Shown here: positions 13,594 to 19,431 of the stretch, piece by piece
How the letters are laid out: each line of letters begins with the position of its first letter
Numbering within the stretch: the stretch's first letter is position 1
IMG/VR virus record: IMGVR_UViG_3300036985_001595
Location: 1 to 24,858 of that record
DNA from: a virus
Reading direction: 5' to 3' (one strand)
DNA length: 24,858 nucleotides
Position numbers and translations under genes: made by a program
Notes under the pieces: generated by a model
Databases searched by the model: none
Told to the model about the DNA's origin: nothing
Seen by the model: only the letters and a program-made list of their open reading frames with translations

Positions 13594-14489
13594 TTGACGA
13601 TAAACCTTCTGCTACCAGGCTGTGCTACTACAAAGCTATCGTAGATGTCCGGCATTGCTGCTTCAAACAGAGAAGCATTGAATCTCTCCGATGACTTTGC
13701 TTGCTTCCAGGTCGCCAAGATAGTGCCGCCCACTGATACCAGCTCTGAACCTGTCTTCATGTAGTTCTGTATAGCTAACTGATACTGCTCTTCTGCTAGT
13801 TCCAGTTCCTTTATCTGCTTCTTGATAGACTTGAGCTGAGTCACTGCTTTCTCTACGTTGCTGCCGGCAGACACCCTGCTTCCATTGTCTACTGCGTACA
13901 CTAGCTTGGCCTGGGCCACTGTCTCCGGCTCTAGCGGCTGTCCTGTCTGAACGGCTCCCCAGTACAGGGCCATGTCCTTAATCAAGTCAGTCCTCTGGTC
14001 ATCAGTGATATCGAAGGTAAACGTCTCGAAGTTCTGGCCCCCAAATAAAACAGCTAAAACCACATGGTCAATACCGTGACAGGCGGACTGGTGAATGAGT
14101 TGAGCCATGTCAGCAGCAGGAACTATGTTAGCGTCAGAGTCGTACTTGTTACGGACGATAGCGTTATAGTTCTTAGCTTCAACTAGCGTCTTCCCGTCAG
14201 CAGATATGAAGTCAAAGTGACTACGCATCCAGACTTCTTTAGGATGAGTCAGCATATAGTCCGCGTTCTTGAGTTCCATCTTTAGGCGGTCTTGTGCTAG
14301 TCTTCCAATTAGCGGCTGCATTACATGGCCCATTTGAACTGCCTCTACATCGGACAGGTCAGGGGGAGTCTTTAGGCCCAATTTAGTGAGTACCACTTCA
14401 TTACCGCGTCCGTTAGCAGCTTGTCGGCTGTCACTTGCCCACCAAGCAGCGTTACGAATGTCCGGCTCGAAGTCTTGTCTATCGTTCAT
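13590..14489 (-). CDS. YqaJ-type viral recombinase exonuclease
   Basis: A 299-residue protein with the layout of lambda-exonuclease-like YqaJ nucleases. An N-terminal helical part includes AAWWASDSRQAANGRGNEVV. A block GHVMQPLIGRLAQDRLKMEL (54-73) follows, then the PD-(D/E)XK core: H-F-D93-F and V-E104-A-K106 (LVEAKNYNA). MAQLIHQSACHGIDHVVLAV is the conserved Q-x-x-H helix-strand. After residue 210 comes a coiled-coil helix (KSIKKQIKELELAEEQYQL) typical of the C-terminal end. The enzyme would degrade the 5' strand of double-stranded ends and hand the 3' strand to RecT. AACTGGAG lies ahead of ATG 14489. Confidence 0.9.
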   Translation of the reverse strand: MNDRQDFEPDIRNAAWWASDSRQAANGRGNEVVLTKLGLKTPPDLSDVEAVQMGHVMQPLIGRLAQDRLKMELKNADYMLTHPKEVWMRSHFDFISADGKTLVEAKNYNAIVRNKYDSDANIVPAADMAQLIHQSACHGIDHVVLAVLFGGQNFETFTFDITDDQRTDLIKDMALYWGAVQTGQPLEPETVAQAKLVYAVDNGSRVSAGSNVEKAVTQLKSIKKQIKELELAEEQYQLAIQNYMKTGSELVSVGGTILATWKQAKSSERFNASLFEAAMPDIYDSFVVAQPGSRRFIVK

Positions 14490-14512
14490 TTGTGTCTCCA
14501 GTTAGGTTAGGT
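14490..14512 (-). promoter_or_regulatory. 23-bp spacer with doubled CCTAAC motif, second copy
   Basis: Between the Cys-rich protein stop and the exonuclease ATG lies, leftward, ACCTAACCTAACTGGAG plus ACACAA. It matches the 12422-12444 spacer in length and in the CCTAACTGG(G/A)G segment that holds the ribosome binding site. Confidence 0.7.
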
Positions 14513-14761
14513 TTACCAGCCGTGATAGTCTTTGCTGTTGTCGTCCGTGTCCGGCGCATAGTCTCGTGGCGTATCAATAGGCATATAGAACACGCCCTCA
14601 GACCCGCACCCTGTAGAAGAGACCCTCTCCATGTCGCACCAGTGATTCTTGAGCTTGCCGGTAACTAAAGACTGAACAGGCGCATACGAACACTCTGCGA
14701 ACATTGCAGATGACGTATGAGCTTTGTAATACTTACAGTTGATGCAGTACAGACGTTTCAT
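14513..14761 (-). CDS. Cys-rich small protein, probable zinc-binding
   Basis: An 82-residue protein with C6-x2-C9, C24, C42 and C52 (MKRLYCINCKYYKAH, FAECSYAP, HWCDMER, GCGSEGVFY). This arrangement is seen in small phage zinc-binding proteins; their role is unknown, but several stand beside recombination genes. The C-terminus is acidic and polar. It is the first gene of the leftward recombination operon downstream of galU. GGGG (14773-14770 read leftward) is a reasonable ribosome binding site, with CCTAACT further upstream. A 107-base non-coding gap separates it from galU. Confidence 0.75.
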   Translation of the reverse strand: MKRLYCINCKYYKAHTSSAMFAECSYAPVQSLVTGKLKNHWCDMERVSSTGCGSEGVFYMPIDTPRDYAPDTDDNSKDYHGW

Positions 14762-14868
14762 GTGGAACCCCCATTTAGAATAGTTAGGAAATAACTAGCA
14801 CTACAATTACAAGACTACACGATTAATACGATTAGTACAAGTATTATTTTATCCTTTCTGCTTTCCTG

Positions 14869-15738
14869 CTAGAATCTATTTAAAGCCAGATGAGCGGCAA
14901 ATTCCTCCCTCACTTCATGATGCTTCAGAGCCAACGCAATAGTCGCTTTGAGATATCCAAGCTTAGTTCCACAATCGTAACGGATGCCAGAAAATTCGTA
15001 TGCCAACACCTGCTCCTCCCGTAGCATTGATGCAATGCCATCGGTAAGCTGAATTTCTCCACCCGCTCCGGGCTTCACTCTCTCCAAATGTGAAAAAATT
15101 TCCGGGGTGAGGATATAGCGCCCGACGACTCCGAGCGTTGAAGGTGCATTCTCGGGCTTTGGTTTTTCTACAATGCTGGTAATGATTTGATGCCCCATCC
15201 CCTCTCCCTCGCATTTGACGATACCGTAATTTATCGTCTCCGCCAACTCGATATTCTGCACACCCAGTATCGAACAGTGGCTCTTCTCATATAACCCCGT
15301 CATTTGCCGGATAACTGGCTCATCACTGTCAATCAGGTCATCTGCAAGGAGGACAGCAAATGGCTCGTTACCCACCGCCGGCCGCGCACACAATACAGCA
15401 TGACCTAGTCCCAGAGGCTCCGGCTGACGGATATACATATAGGAAACATTCTTTGGGACAATACTACGCAACATCTCCAGAGTATCGCTCTTTCCACGCG
15501 CTTCCAACATAGCTTCCATTTCATAGGCCTTATCAAAGTGGTCTTCGATAGAATATTTATTACGGCCAGTGATAAAAATCATTTCCGTAATGCCTGCGGC
15601 GAAAGCTTCCTCGACTGCATACTGGATAAGAGGTTTATCTACGATAGGTAACATCTCCTTGGGACTAGCCTTAGTCGCAGGTAAGAAGCGTGTTCCTAAA
15701 CCTGCTACTGGGAAAACGGCCTTGGTTATTTTTATCAT
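14869..15738 (-). CDS. galU: UTP-glucose-1-phosphate uridylyltransferase
   Basis: A 289-residue complete GalU from ATG 15738 (a TTG nine bases earlier is less likely). The enzyme makes UDP-glucose from glucose-1-phosphate and UTP. The nucleotide-binding start is [20 protein letters not shown] (7-26), followed by [42 protein letters not shown] and [10 protein letters not shown] are the other family blocks. All expected catalytic blocks are present, so it is probably active. No clear Shine-Dalgarno sequence is visible. It stands alone between non-coding stretches, and its codon choice looks less AGA/TTA-rich than its neighbours, as if taken recently from a bacterium. UDP-glucose could feed the glycosyltransferases of this phage or change host surface sugar. 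Confidence 0.96.
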   Translation of the reverse strand: MIKITKAVFPVAGLGTRFLPATKASPKEMLPIVDKPLIQYAVEEAFAAGITEMIFITGRNKYSIEDHFDKAYEMEAMLEARGKSDTLEMLRSIVPKNVSYMYIRQPEPLGLGHAVLCARPAVGNEPFAVLLADDLIDSDEPVIRQMTGLYEKSHCSILGVQNIELAETINYGIVKCEGEGMGHQIITSIVEKPKPENAPSTLGVVGRYILTPEIFSHLERVKPGAGGEIQLTDGIASMLREEQVLAYEFSGIRYDCGTKLGYLKATIALALKHHEVREEFAAHLALNRF

Positions 15739-16069
15739 AATAGACAATAAGGGCGAGAATTACGACTAGCGACTACTTAGTCATATACTCGGCCTAGTAT
15801 TTATTGTTAACGCAGTTAACATTAAGATGATTTTCATATATTGTCCTATCGTTTTAATGATTGATATCGAAAACCTCTCTCTCAAAAAAATATAAGAGAT
15901 GGTTTTAAGCCAGTTACGACGACAATAAAACACCTCACCCCCAATATTATATGGGAATTGCTTAATAATTAAGCTGCCACTCTTGTTTATCGCTATCGCG
16001 TTTATCTGAGTTGGTCGTGGCTACCGCATCAAGGGGTGGGTTATGCCCCCAGGTTTGCTAGAACAGAAT
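15739..16069. other. Non-coding region upstream of galU
   Basis: A 331-base AT-rich stretch with no convincing gene. It holds a perfect palindrome at 15805-15821, a possible short GC hairpin near 16033-16053 (ggggtgggttatgcccc), and only tiny frames. One leftward 18-codon frame (start 15838) has an AGGA sequence eight bases ahead, but nothing else supports it. The region probably contains the galU promoter. Confidence 0.7.
15805..15821. promoter_or_regulatory. Perfect 7-bp inverted repeat, operator-like
   Basis: TGTTAAC-GCA-GTTAACA is a perfect 7-base inverted repeat with a three-base centre, about 67 bases before the galU start. Size and symmetry fit a dimeric repressor site. Which protein would bind is unknown; no repressor gene is in the window. 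Confidence 0.5.
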
Positions 16070-16294
16070 CTATCTTAATTTATTACGAGCTGTCAACTTT
16101 CTATCTAATTCTCTGAACGCTTCGTCCTCACGTTCTACTATGTCCTTAGCTCTAGCCATTGCTAATGACGGTTTAACCCATCCAAAACGCTCCCAGGTGC
16201 TTGCTACGTCCGTACTAGCTGCATTATTGTATCTAAAGCCAGGGTCCAGAATGGAACGTTGGGTCGTTGGCGGTACTGTTTTTAGTCGGCTCAT
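16070..16294 (-). CDS. Conserved small phage protein, 74 aa
   Basis: A 74-residue protein beginning MSRLKTVPPTTQRSILDPGF, with a block F-R-Y-N-N-A-A-S-T-D-V-A-S-T-W-E-R-F-G-W and a charged helical tail. The F-x-Y-x-x-A-x-x-T-D-V-x-x-T-x-x-R pattern occurs in many small phage and prophage proteins, so it is probably real and conserved; its function is unknown. The ribosome binding site GAGAGG lies eight bases before ATG, just after the stop of the upstream 35-codon gene. It is the last gene of the accessory leftward operon. Confidence 0.78.
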   Translation of the reverse strand: MSRLKTVPPTTQRSILDPGFRYNNAASTDVASTWERFGWVKPSLAMARAKDIVEREDEAFRELDRKLTARNKLR

Positions 16295-16303
16295 AAAAAC
16301 CTC

Positions 16304-16411
16304 TCAATAAATAGTAGGAAACCAATAAAGCACTATCAGGACCAAGCATACCACGTCCTCAAAACTCACCTTATCGCTCTCGCGCGTACAGAATTCGCCC
16401 TTAATGCTCAT
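16304..16411 (-). CDS. 35-aa single-span membrane micro-protein
   Basis: The frame from ATG 16411 to TGA 16304 lies between the SleB-like hydrolase and the 74-residue gene. AAGGGG, nine bases after the hydrolase stop region begins, is a good ribosome binding site. The product has a charged start (MSIKGEFCTRESDKVSFED) and a hydrophobic end (VVCLVLIVLYWFPTIY), giving an N-in or N-out single-span protein of the tail-anchored type. Two Cys are present. It directly follows a cell-wall hydrolase gene, so a small lysis or transport helper is conceivable, but there is no family match I can name. Confidence 0.6.
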   Translation of the reverse strand: MSIKGEFCTRESDKVSFEDVVCLVLIVLYWFPTIY

Positions 16412-16420
16412 TTTATCCCC

Positions 16421-16801
16421 TTACTTGTAAAAGATATGATTGCCACATTCGTGCGTTACTGACAATTTGGACCATGAAATCGGCCTGGATATGATTTTAG
16501 AATGGAAGTGTGTCGCCTTAATAGTGTCGTCAAGGTATAGGCTACGGATAGCAGACTGCTCTACTTGCTTCCACGCCATTCCATCACGGTTTGGCCGTGA
16601 TTCTGGTTTAAGAGTAGTCCCTTGAAATACATCCTTTACCCAGGGGAATTGGCCAGGCGCCAAGATTACATCCTGGACACTGGTCCCAGATAGCCTAGAA
16701 CGTTCTAGGATTACCCTGGACACATCAATCTGACACTGTACAGGTTCACCCCTTGCCTCATAGAATAGCGCAAGGGAAAGCCATAGAACAATGGTTTCCA
16801 T
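16421..16801 (-). CDS. SleB-like cell wall hydrolase
   Basis: A 126-residue protein of the Hydrolase_2 (SleB) type. The family motif is L-F-Y-E15-A-R-G-E-P, with E15 as the likely catalytic acid. It continues IDVSRVILERS, SVQDVILAPGQFPWV, then ATHFHSKIIS, W110 and THECGNHIFYK. SleB-like enzymes cleave the sugar backbone of peptidoglycan. The first 12 residues are hydrophobic (METIVLWLSLAL) but run into the active site, so a normal signal peptide is doubtful. It lies in the accessory leftward cluster, far from the holin and M15 endolysin, giving this phage two muralytic enzymes. The start has AAGGGG six bases upstream. Confidence 0.88.
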   Translation of the reverse strand: METIVLWLSLALFYEARGEPVQCQIDVSRVILERSRLSGTSVQDVILAPGQFPWVKDVFQGTTLKPESRPNRDGMAWKQVEQSAIRSLYLDDTIKATHFHSKIISRPISWSKLSVTHECGNHIFYK

Positions 16802-16811
16802 AGTTCACCCC

Positions 16812-16973
16812 TTAATATGGTTTCCTATCCTTTAGATATGATTTCCGTTGGTCCGCACAGACCGGACATACCTTCCTTGTAACAATGCCCTGCTTGTTAC
16901 GAATGACTAACCATCCGGTCAATTCAGCGTCAACCAGGCGTTCCTTTCGGCATTGCATACAGTATTTAATCAT
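16812..16973 (-). CDS. Zinc-ribbon small protein, 53 aa
   Basis: The frame from ATG 16973 overlaps the previous stop by eight bases and ends ten bases before the SleB gene. It encodes 53 residues with C5-x2-C8 (YCMQCRKERL) and C36-x2-C39 (VCPVCADQR), spaced as a classical zinc ribbon, plus a basic tail. Such small ribbons bind nucleic acid or proteins, and the family is not recognisable by eye. It was short but has intact start, overlap and downstream coupling, so I regard it as real. Confidence 0.75.
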   Translation of the reverse strand: MIKYCMQCRKERLVDAELTGWLVIRNKQGIVTRKVCPVCADQRKSYLKDRKPY

Positions 16974-17145
16974 CTATTTTTGAGTACATTACGTCTTCAT
17001 TTGTTAGATAATTTACATTCTCTTTTATGATATGGTTTATCCAGACAGAATCTTGTTCATTCCATTCTGTAGAATCATGCTCTCTATTGGAAACCTGTTG
17101 CCAGGTCCCTTCATTGTCCGTTCGTTTGTATGTTTTAATTTTCAT
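16966..17145 (-). CDS. Hypothetical small protein, 59 aa
   Basis: I chose ATG 17145 (MKIKTYKRTDNEGTWQQVS) over an upstream TTG. The 59-residue product is polar with WQQVS, WNEQDSVWINHIIKENVNY and an acidic end. No family is recognised. Its ribosome binding site is weak (GGTTATTCC). It stands just downstream of the first double-hairpin element, and its end overlaps the zinc-ribbon start, so it heads or joins the small operon with the hydrolase. Confidence 0.6.
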   Translation of the reverse strand: MKIKTYKRTDNEGTWQQVSNREHDSTEWNEQDSVWINHIIKENVNYLTNEDVMYSKIDD

Positions 17146-17155
17146 GGAATAACCG

Positions 17156-17202
17156 TTAGGATGATACAAAAGTGTATCGCATAGGCCCCATGTAGGGCCT
17201 AT
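17156..17202 (-). repeat. Twin-hairpin element, copy A
   Basis: A 47-base element with two adjacent hairpins: GATACA-AAAG-TGTATC at 17163-17178, and ATAGGCCC-CATGTA-GGGCCTAT at 17181-17202. Copy B at 17484-17530 shares the layout and about 39 of 47 bases, with a compensatory A-T to G-C change in the first stem. It lies in the leader of the 16966-17145 gene. No T-tract follows, so it is not a standard terminator. Confidence 0.85.
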
Positions 17203-17245
17203 ACACTAGACTTTAGACTGCTATGAATGAGTGTATCCGTCCGGC

Positions 17246-17437
17246 TCAATGCCCAACTTCGCGCGTGCGGTACGCGTGCCACCGGTTATTGATTCGCTTC
17301 CAGATTGTGTATTCAGTCCCAACCCTGAGCTGCTCCCCGCATCCCTCTGCGTATTCTATGCTGCAATACGCACCCCTTAAACGGTCATTTTTTCCGGATG
17401 TAACAACAAAGTCATATAATGTTCTGAAATTCTTCAT
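17246..17437 (-). CDS. Hypothetical small protein, 63 aa
   Basis: I chose ATG 17437, with GGAG eight bases upstream, rather than an in-frame TTG at 17461. The 63-residue product has the order MKNFRTLYDFVVTSGKNDR, then RGAYCSIEYAEGCGEQLRVG, then YTIWKRINNRWHAYRTREVG. It looks like a small all-beta domain, rich in aromatic and basic residues. No family is recognised. Its leader contains twin-hairpin copy B, and copy A lies just downstream, between this gene and the next. The opposite-strand frame at 17223-17492 is a shadow. Confidence 0.65.
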   Translation of the reverse strand: MKNFRTLYDFVVTSGKNDRLRGAYCSIEYAEGCGEQLRVGTEYTIWKRINNRWHAYRTREVGH

Positions 17438-17483
17438 GATGTTATTCTCCAAAAGTGACAAACATAACTACGCACATTCCAGC

Positions 17484-17530
17484 TTAGGATGATGCAAAAT
17501 TGCATCCCATAGGCCCCAGGAAGGGCCTAC
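17484..17530 (-). repeat. Twin-hairpin element, copy B
   Basis: The same design as copy A: GATGCA-AAAT-TGCATC at 17491-17506 and TAGGCCC-(C)AGGAA-GGGCCTA at 17510-17529, preceded by the shared TTAGGATGAT start. It lies between the ardC stop and the 17246-17437 gene, about 46 bases before that gene's ATG. Confidence 0.85.
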
Positions 17531-17541
17531 AGGATAGAATC

Positions 17542-18393
17542 TTATGCTGCTATCGCTAATGACTGCTCATCTAATAGATTGATGTAATTAGCGGCCTTTT
17601 GTGCAAGGGCAGACGCCTTAAAGATAGCCTTATCATCCGAACGACAAGCTTTTAACCAGTGTTGGATGTAACCGGCATGACGTAGTTCACCCTTGATTCT
17701 ATAGTCCTGGCATAAGAAAGCCGCGCCCATTTCAGCGACTAACTCTTCGAAGGCGTATTCAGGATTGCCGAACTTAGTTCCTAGCGTCCGGTCTAGTCTA
17801 GTCTTAGCGCTGGTCCAGTGTGTCAGTTCATGGAAAGCAGTCGCATAATAACTGCCGGCGTCTTGGAATGTTACCTTATTGGGTAACTGTATCTTGTCAA
17901 GTGATGGAGAGAAAAAAGCAGCGTCACCGCCATGAGAGATAATAGCCCCTGTCTTGGCTATACGTTGTTCTGCTTCATATATAGAATTGAAAGGCGTATC
18001 AGGCACCGATACCGGTGTAATCTCAATACCGTCAACTTGGCTTGCATTGAATACAAAGTAAGCCTTTATAAGATTGTATGTCTCACTATCGCCGGTGGCC
18101 TTATTCTCTTTTGTAACCGGTGAGTAGAATATTATTTTCGTACCTTTTTCACCTTTCCTTACACTGGCCCCTAGCGCTTGCCATTGTTTGAATGAACCCC
18201 ATACCGGCGTATTGAATGATTGGCACATGGAACTCATACCCAGGATAAGGCGATTGATACCGGCGTATGGTTTTTGGCTTACGATGTTCTTATCCGCCGT
18301 ACTATCGGCTGACCAGGGCTTAATCCAGGGCGCGGCGCCCTTCTCGAGCTGCTCTATGATGCTATTCGTCACTTCGTGATAGATTGTACTCAT
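17542..18393 (-). CDS. ardC: ArdC-like antirestriction protein
   Basis: A 283-residue protein from ATG 18393 (AGGTG upstream); a GTG nine bases earlier is in frame. The N-terminal half is the ArdC ssDNA-binding domain: APWIKPW (21-27), KPYAGINRLILG (41-52), VWGSFKQWQALGASVRKGEK (64-83). The C-terminal half is a metallopeptidase-like domain with H188-E-L-T-H192-W and a following Y-A-F-E-E-L-V-A-E-M-G-A helix giving the third zinc ligand. ArdC proteins protect incoming DNA from type I/II restriction. A first position next to a sigma70-like promoter in the control region fits immediate-early expression. Confidence 0.93.
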   Translation of the reverse strand: MSTIYHEVTNSIIEQLEKGAAPWIKPWSADSTADKNIVSQKPYAGINRLILGMSSMCQSFNTPVWGSFKQWQALGASVRKGEKGTKIIFYSPVTKENKATGDSETYNLIKAYFVFNASQVDGIEITPVSVPDTPFNSIYEAEQRIAKTGAIISHGGDAAFFSPSLDKIQLPNKVTFQDAGSYYATAFHELTHWTSAKTRLDRTLGTKFGNPEYAFEELVAEMGAAFLCQDYRIKGELRHAGYIQHWLKACRSDDKAIFKASALAQKAANYINLLDEQSLAIAA

Positions 18394-18440
18394 GATGTTC
18401 ACCTCGCATAGTTAGGATGTATTGAGTGTTGCTGCATATC

Positions 18441-18468
18441 AGTATATAGGTTAGTACGAGTAGGTCAA
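18441..18468 (-). promoter_or_regulatory. Sigma70-like promoter for ardC
   Basis: Read leftward: TTGACC (18468-18463), a 16-base spacer, then TATACT (18446-18441). This would start transcription near 18434, with a leader of about 40 bases before the ardC ATG. Confidence 0.7.
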
Positions 18469-18842
18469 GATATATATCATAAGACTTTCTTATAGTCATT
18501 TATACTCGTATATAGGTATACATACATATATATATATATAGGTCTCTAATATATAAATTAATACACTGATAAGATAGTAATTAAATATACAGCCTGGTAT
18601 GAGGTATGAAAGGCGGATAGGTTTCCACAATCCTCGCTTAATAGATTATGATGTTTTCGTATAGTCTTGATATTATGGACAATAAACGGATATGGAATTA
18701 CTGTTTGTCGTCGTCATTCTGACTCTGACAGATTAAATGGGCTGAGTTCGGTGAAGTGTGTGTCCCCCTACCAGCTCCCCCCAAAAGAAATATCACTTTC
18801 CCACTGTTATGCTAATATTATGTCCAAACCTACACAGGGTTT

Positions 18843-18888
18843 AAGACCCGTTGGCGCTCCCTTCAGAGTTCCTTCGGGTCTTTTTTTG
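18843..18888 (+). terminator. Rho-independent terminator
   Basis: AAGACCCG (18843-18850) pairs with CGGGTCTT (18875-18882) around a 24-base loop, followed by a run of T to 18887. Nothing convincing is encoded upstream on this strand, so it terminates either a small RNA or read-through from the divergent region. Confidence 0.8.
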
Positions 18889-18909
18889 TCTACTACAATG
18901 TCTCTCTAG

Positions 18910-18918
18910 TGTTATACT
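18910..18918 (+). promoter_or_regulatory. Extended -10 promoter for the packaging operon
   Basis: TGTTATACT is an extended -10 (TGn-TATACT). A -35 at normal spacing is poor. Transcription would start near 18925, shortly before AGGAG (18935-18939) and ATG 18947. Confidence 0.55.
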
Positions 18919-18946
18919 GCTTATATTGCTTAACAGGAGTAATGAG

Positions 18947-19156
18947 ATGAGTGTAGAGTTAGTTCAAGGTATCCCCATTCCAGTAGCTAAACGCCGGTAT
19001 CCTTACAAGGTAATGGAGGTTGGGGACAGCTTCTTTGTAGAGAACGGTGTAATCCAGATTGTCTGCAATGCCAACTACAGAACGAGTAAGAAGCTAGGGC
19101 GTAAGTTCATAGCTAGGAAGGAAGGGACTGGAGTAAGGGTGTGGAGAACAGACTGA
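18947..19156 (+). CDS. Conserved small phage protein, 69 aa (DUF7303-like)
   Basis: I chose ATG 18947, with AGGAG at 18935-18939; the frame extends upstream into the terminator without support. The 69-residue product has GIPIPVAKRRYPYKVMEVGD, SFFVENG, then NYRTSKKLGRKFIARKEG and GVRVWRTD. The Y-P-x-x-x-M-x-V-G-D-S-F-F-V...K-F-x-x-R-x-E-G-x-G-V-R-V-W-R pattern is widespread in phages and looks like a small nucleic-acid-binding domain; I recall it as DUF7303, tentatively. It heads the packaging operon and overlaps the next gene by 16 bases. Confidence 0.78.
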   Translation: MSVELVQGIPIPVAKRRYPYKVMEVGDSFFVENGVIQIVCNANYRTSKKLGRKFIARKEGTGVRVWRTD

Positions 19157-19431
19157 CCGTTCTCGCTTCTCTGGAGGACGGAGTAACGGTTGAAGAGCAG
19201 CTTAGGGCTACCCGCTTAACTTTCAAGATAGAGGCTAACAAGGTACGGCAATGCTTAACTCCGGCTGAGAAGAGAAACCTAGTTGCCTATTGGAATAGCC
19301 GGTTCTCGCCCCTATTTGTTAAAGAGTTGATAGGAATGGCTAAAGACCGGAGAAACTGCGAGAAGATAGCGCAGTGGGACCTAGATAAGTTAACAGTGAA
19401 GCCTAATAACTTTACAGTGAGGACCAAATGA
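19141..19431 (+). CDS. Hypothetical protein upstream of TerL, possible small terminase
   Basis: It starts at GTG 19141 with GGAG at 19130-19133. The 96-residue product is helical and basic: TVEEQLRATRLTFKIEANKV, LTPAEKRNLVAYWNSRF, LFVKELIGMAKDRRNCEKI and a basic tail. Its stop overlaps the TerL start (ATGA). A small DNA-binding helical protein just before TerL is the usual place for a small terminase, and T7 gp18 is of similar length. There is no sequence motif that proves it, so this is a positional guess. Confidence 0.6.
   Translation: MENRLTVLASLEDGVTVEEQLRATRLTFKIEANKVRQCLTPAEKRNLVAYWNSRFSPLFVKELIGMAKDRRNCEKIAQWDLDKLTVKPNNFTVRTK

Larger units (their letters stand above)
18394..18946. other. 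AT-rich divergent control region
   Basis: A 553-base stretch between divergent operons with no supported gene. It contains a leftward promoter (18441-18468), a run of alternating AT at about 18525-18540, a GC-richer section at about 18735-18785, a rho-independent terminator (18843-18888) and a rightward extended -10 promoter (18910-18918). Small frames in it lack ribosome binding sites. A replication origin or a small RNA could lie here, but neither is shown by a recognised motif. Confidence 0.75.

Noticed and set aside
14963-15214. Minus-strand frame of 83 codons inside galU
   Set aside because: Lies wholly in galU in another frame and has odd composition.
15782-15838. Leftward 18-codon frame with AGGA ahead of it upstream of galU
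   Set aside because: The ribosome binding site is weak, it overlaps the palindrome and nothing else supports translation; mentioned only in the region note.
17223-17492. Plus-strand frame of 89 codons in the accessory region
   Set aside because: Runs through a twin-hairpin element and opposes the well-started 63-residue gene; no ribosome binding site.
17156-17530. The twin hairpins as ordinary rho-independent terminators
   Set aside because: Neither copy is followed by a T-tract on either strand, and both have a second palindrome beside the GC-rich stem.
18667-18909. Plus-strand frame of 80 codons in the divergent region
   Set aside because: It crosses the rho-independent terminator and has no ribosome binding site.
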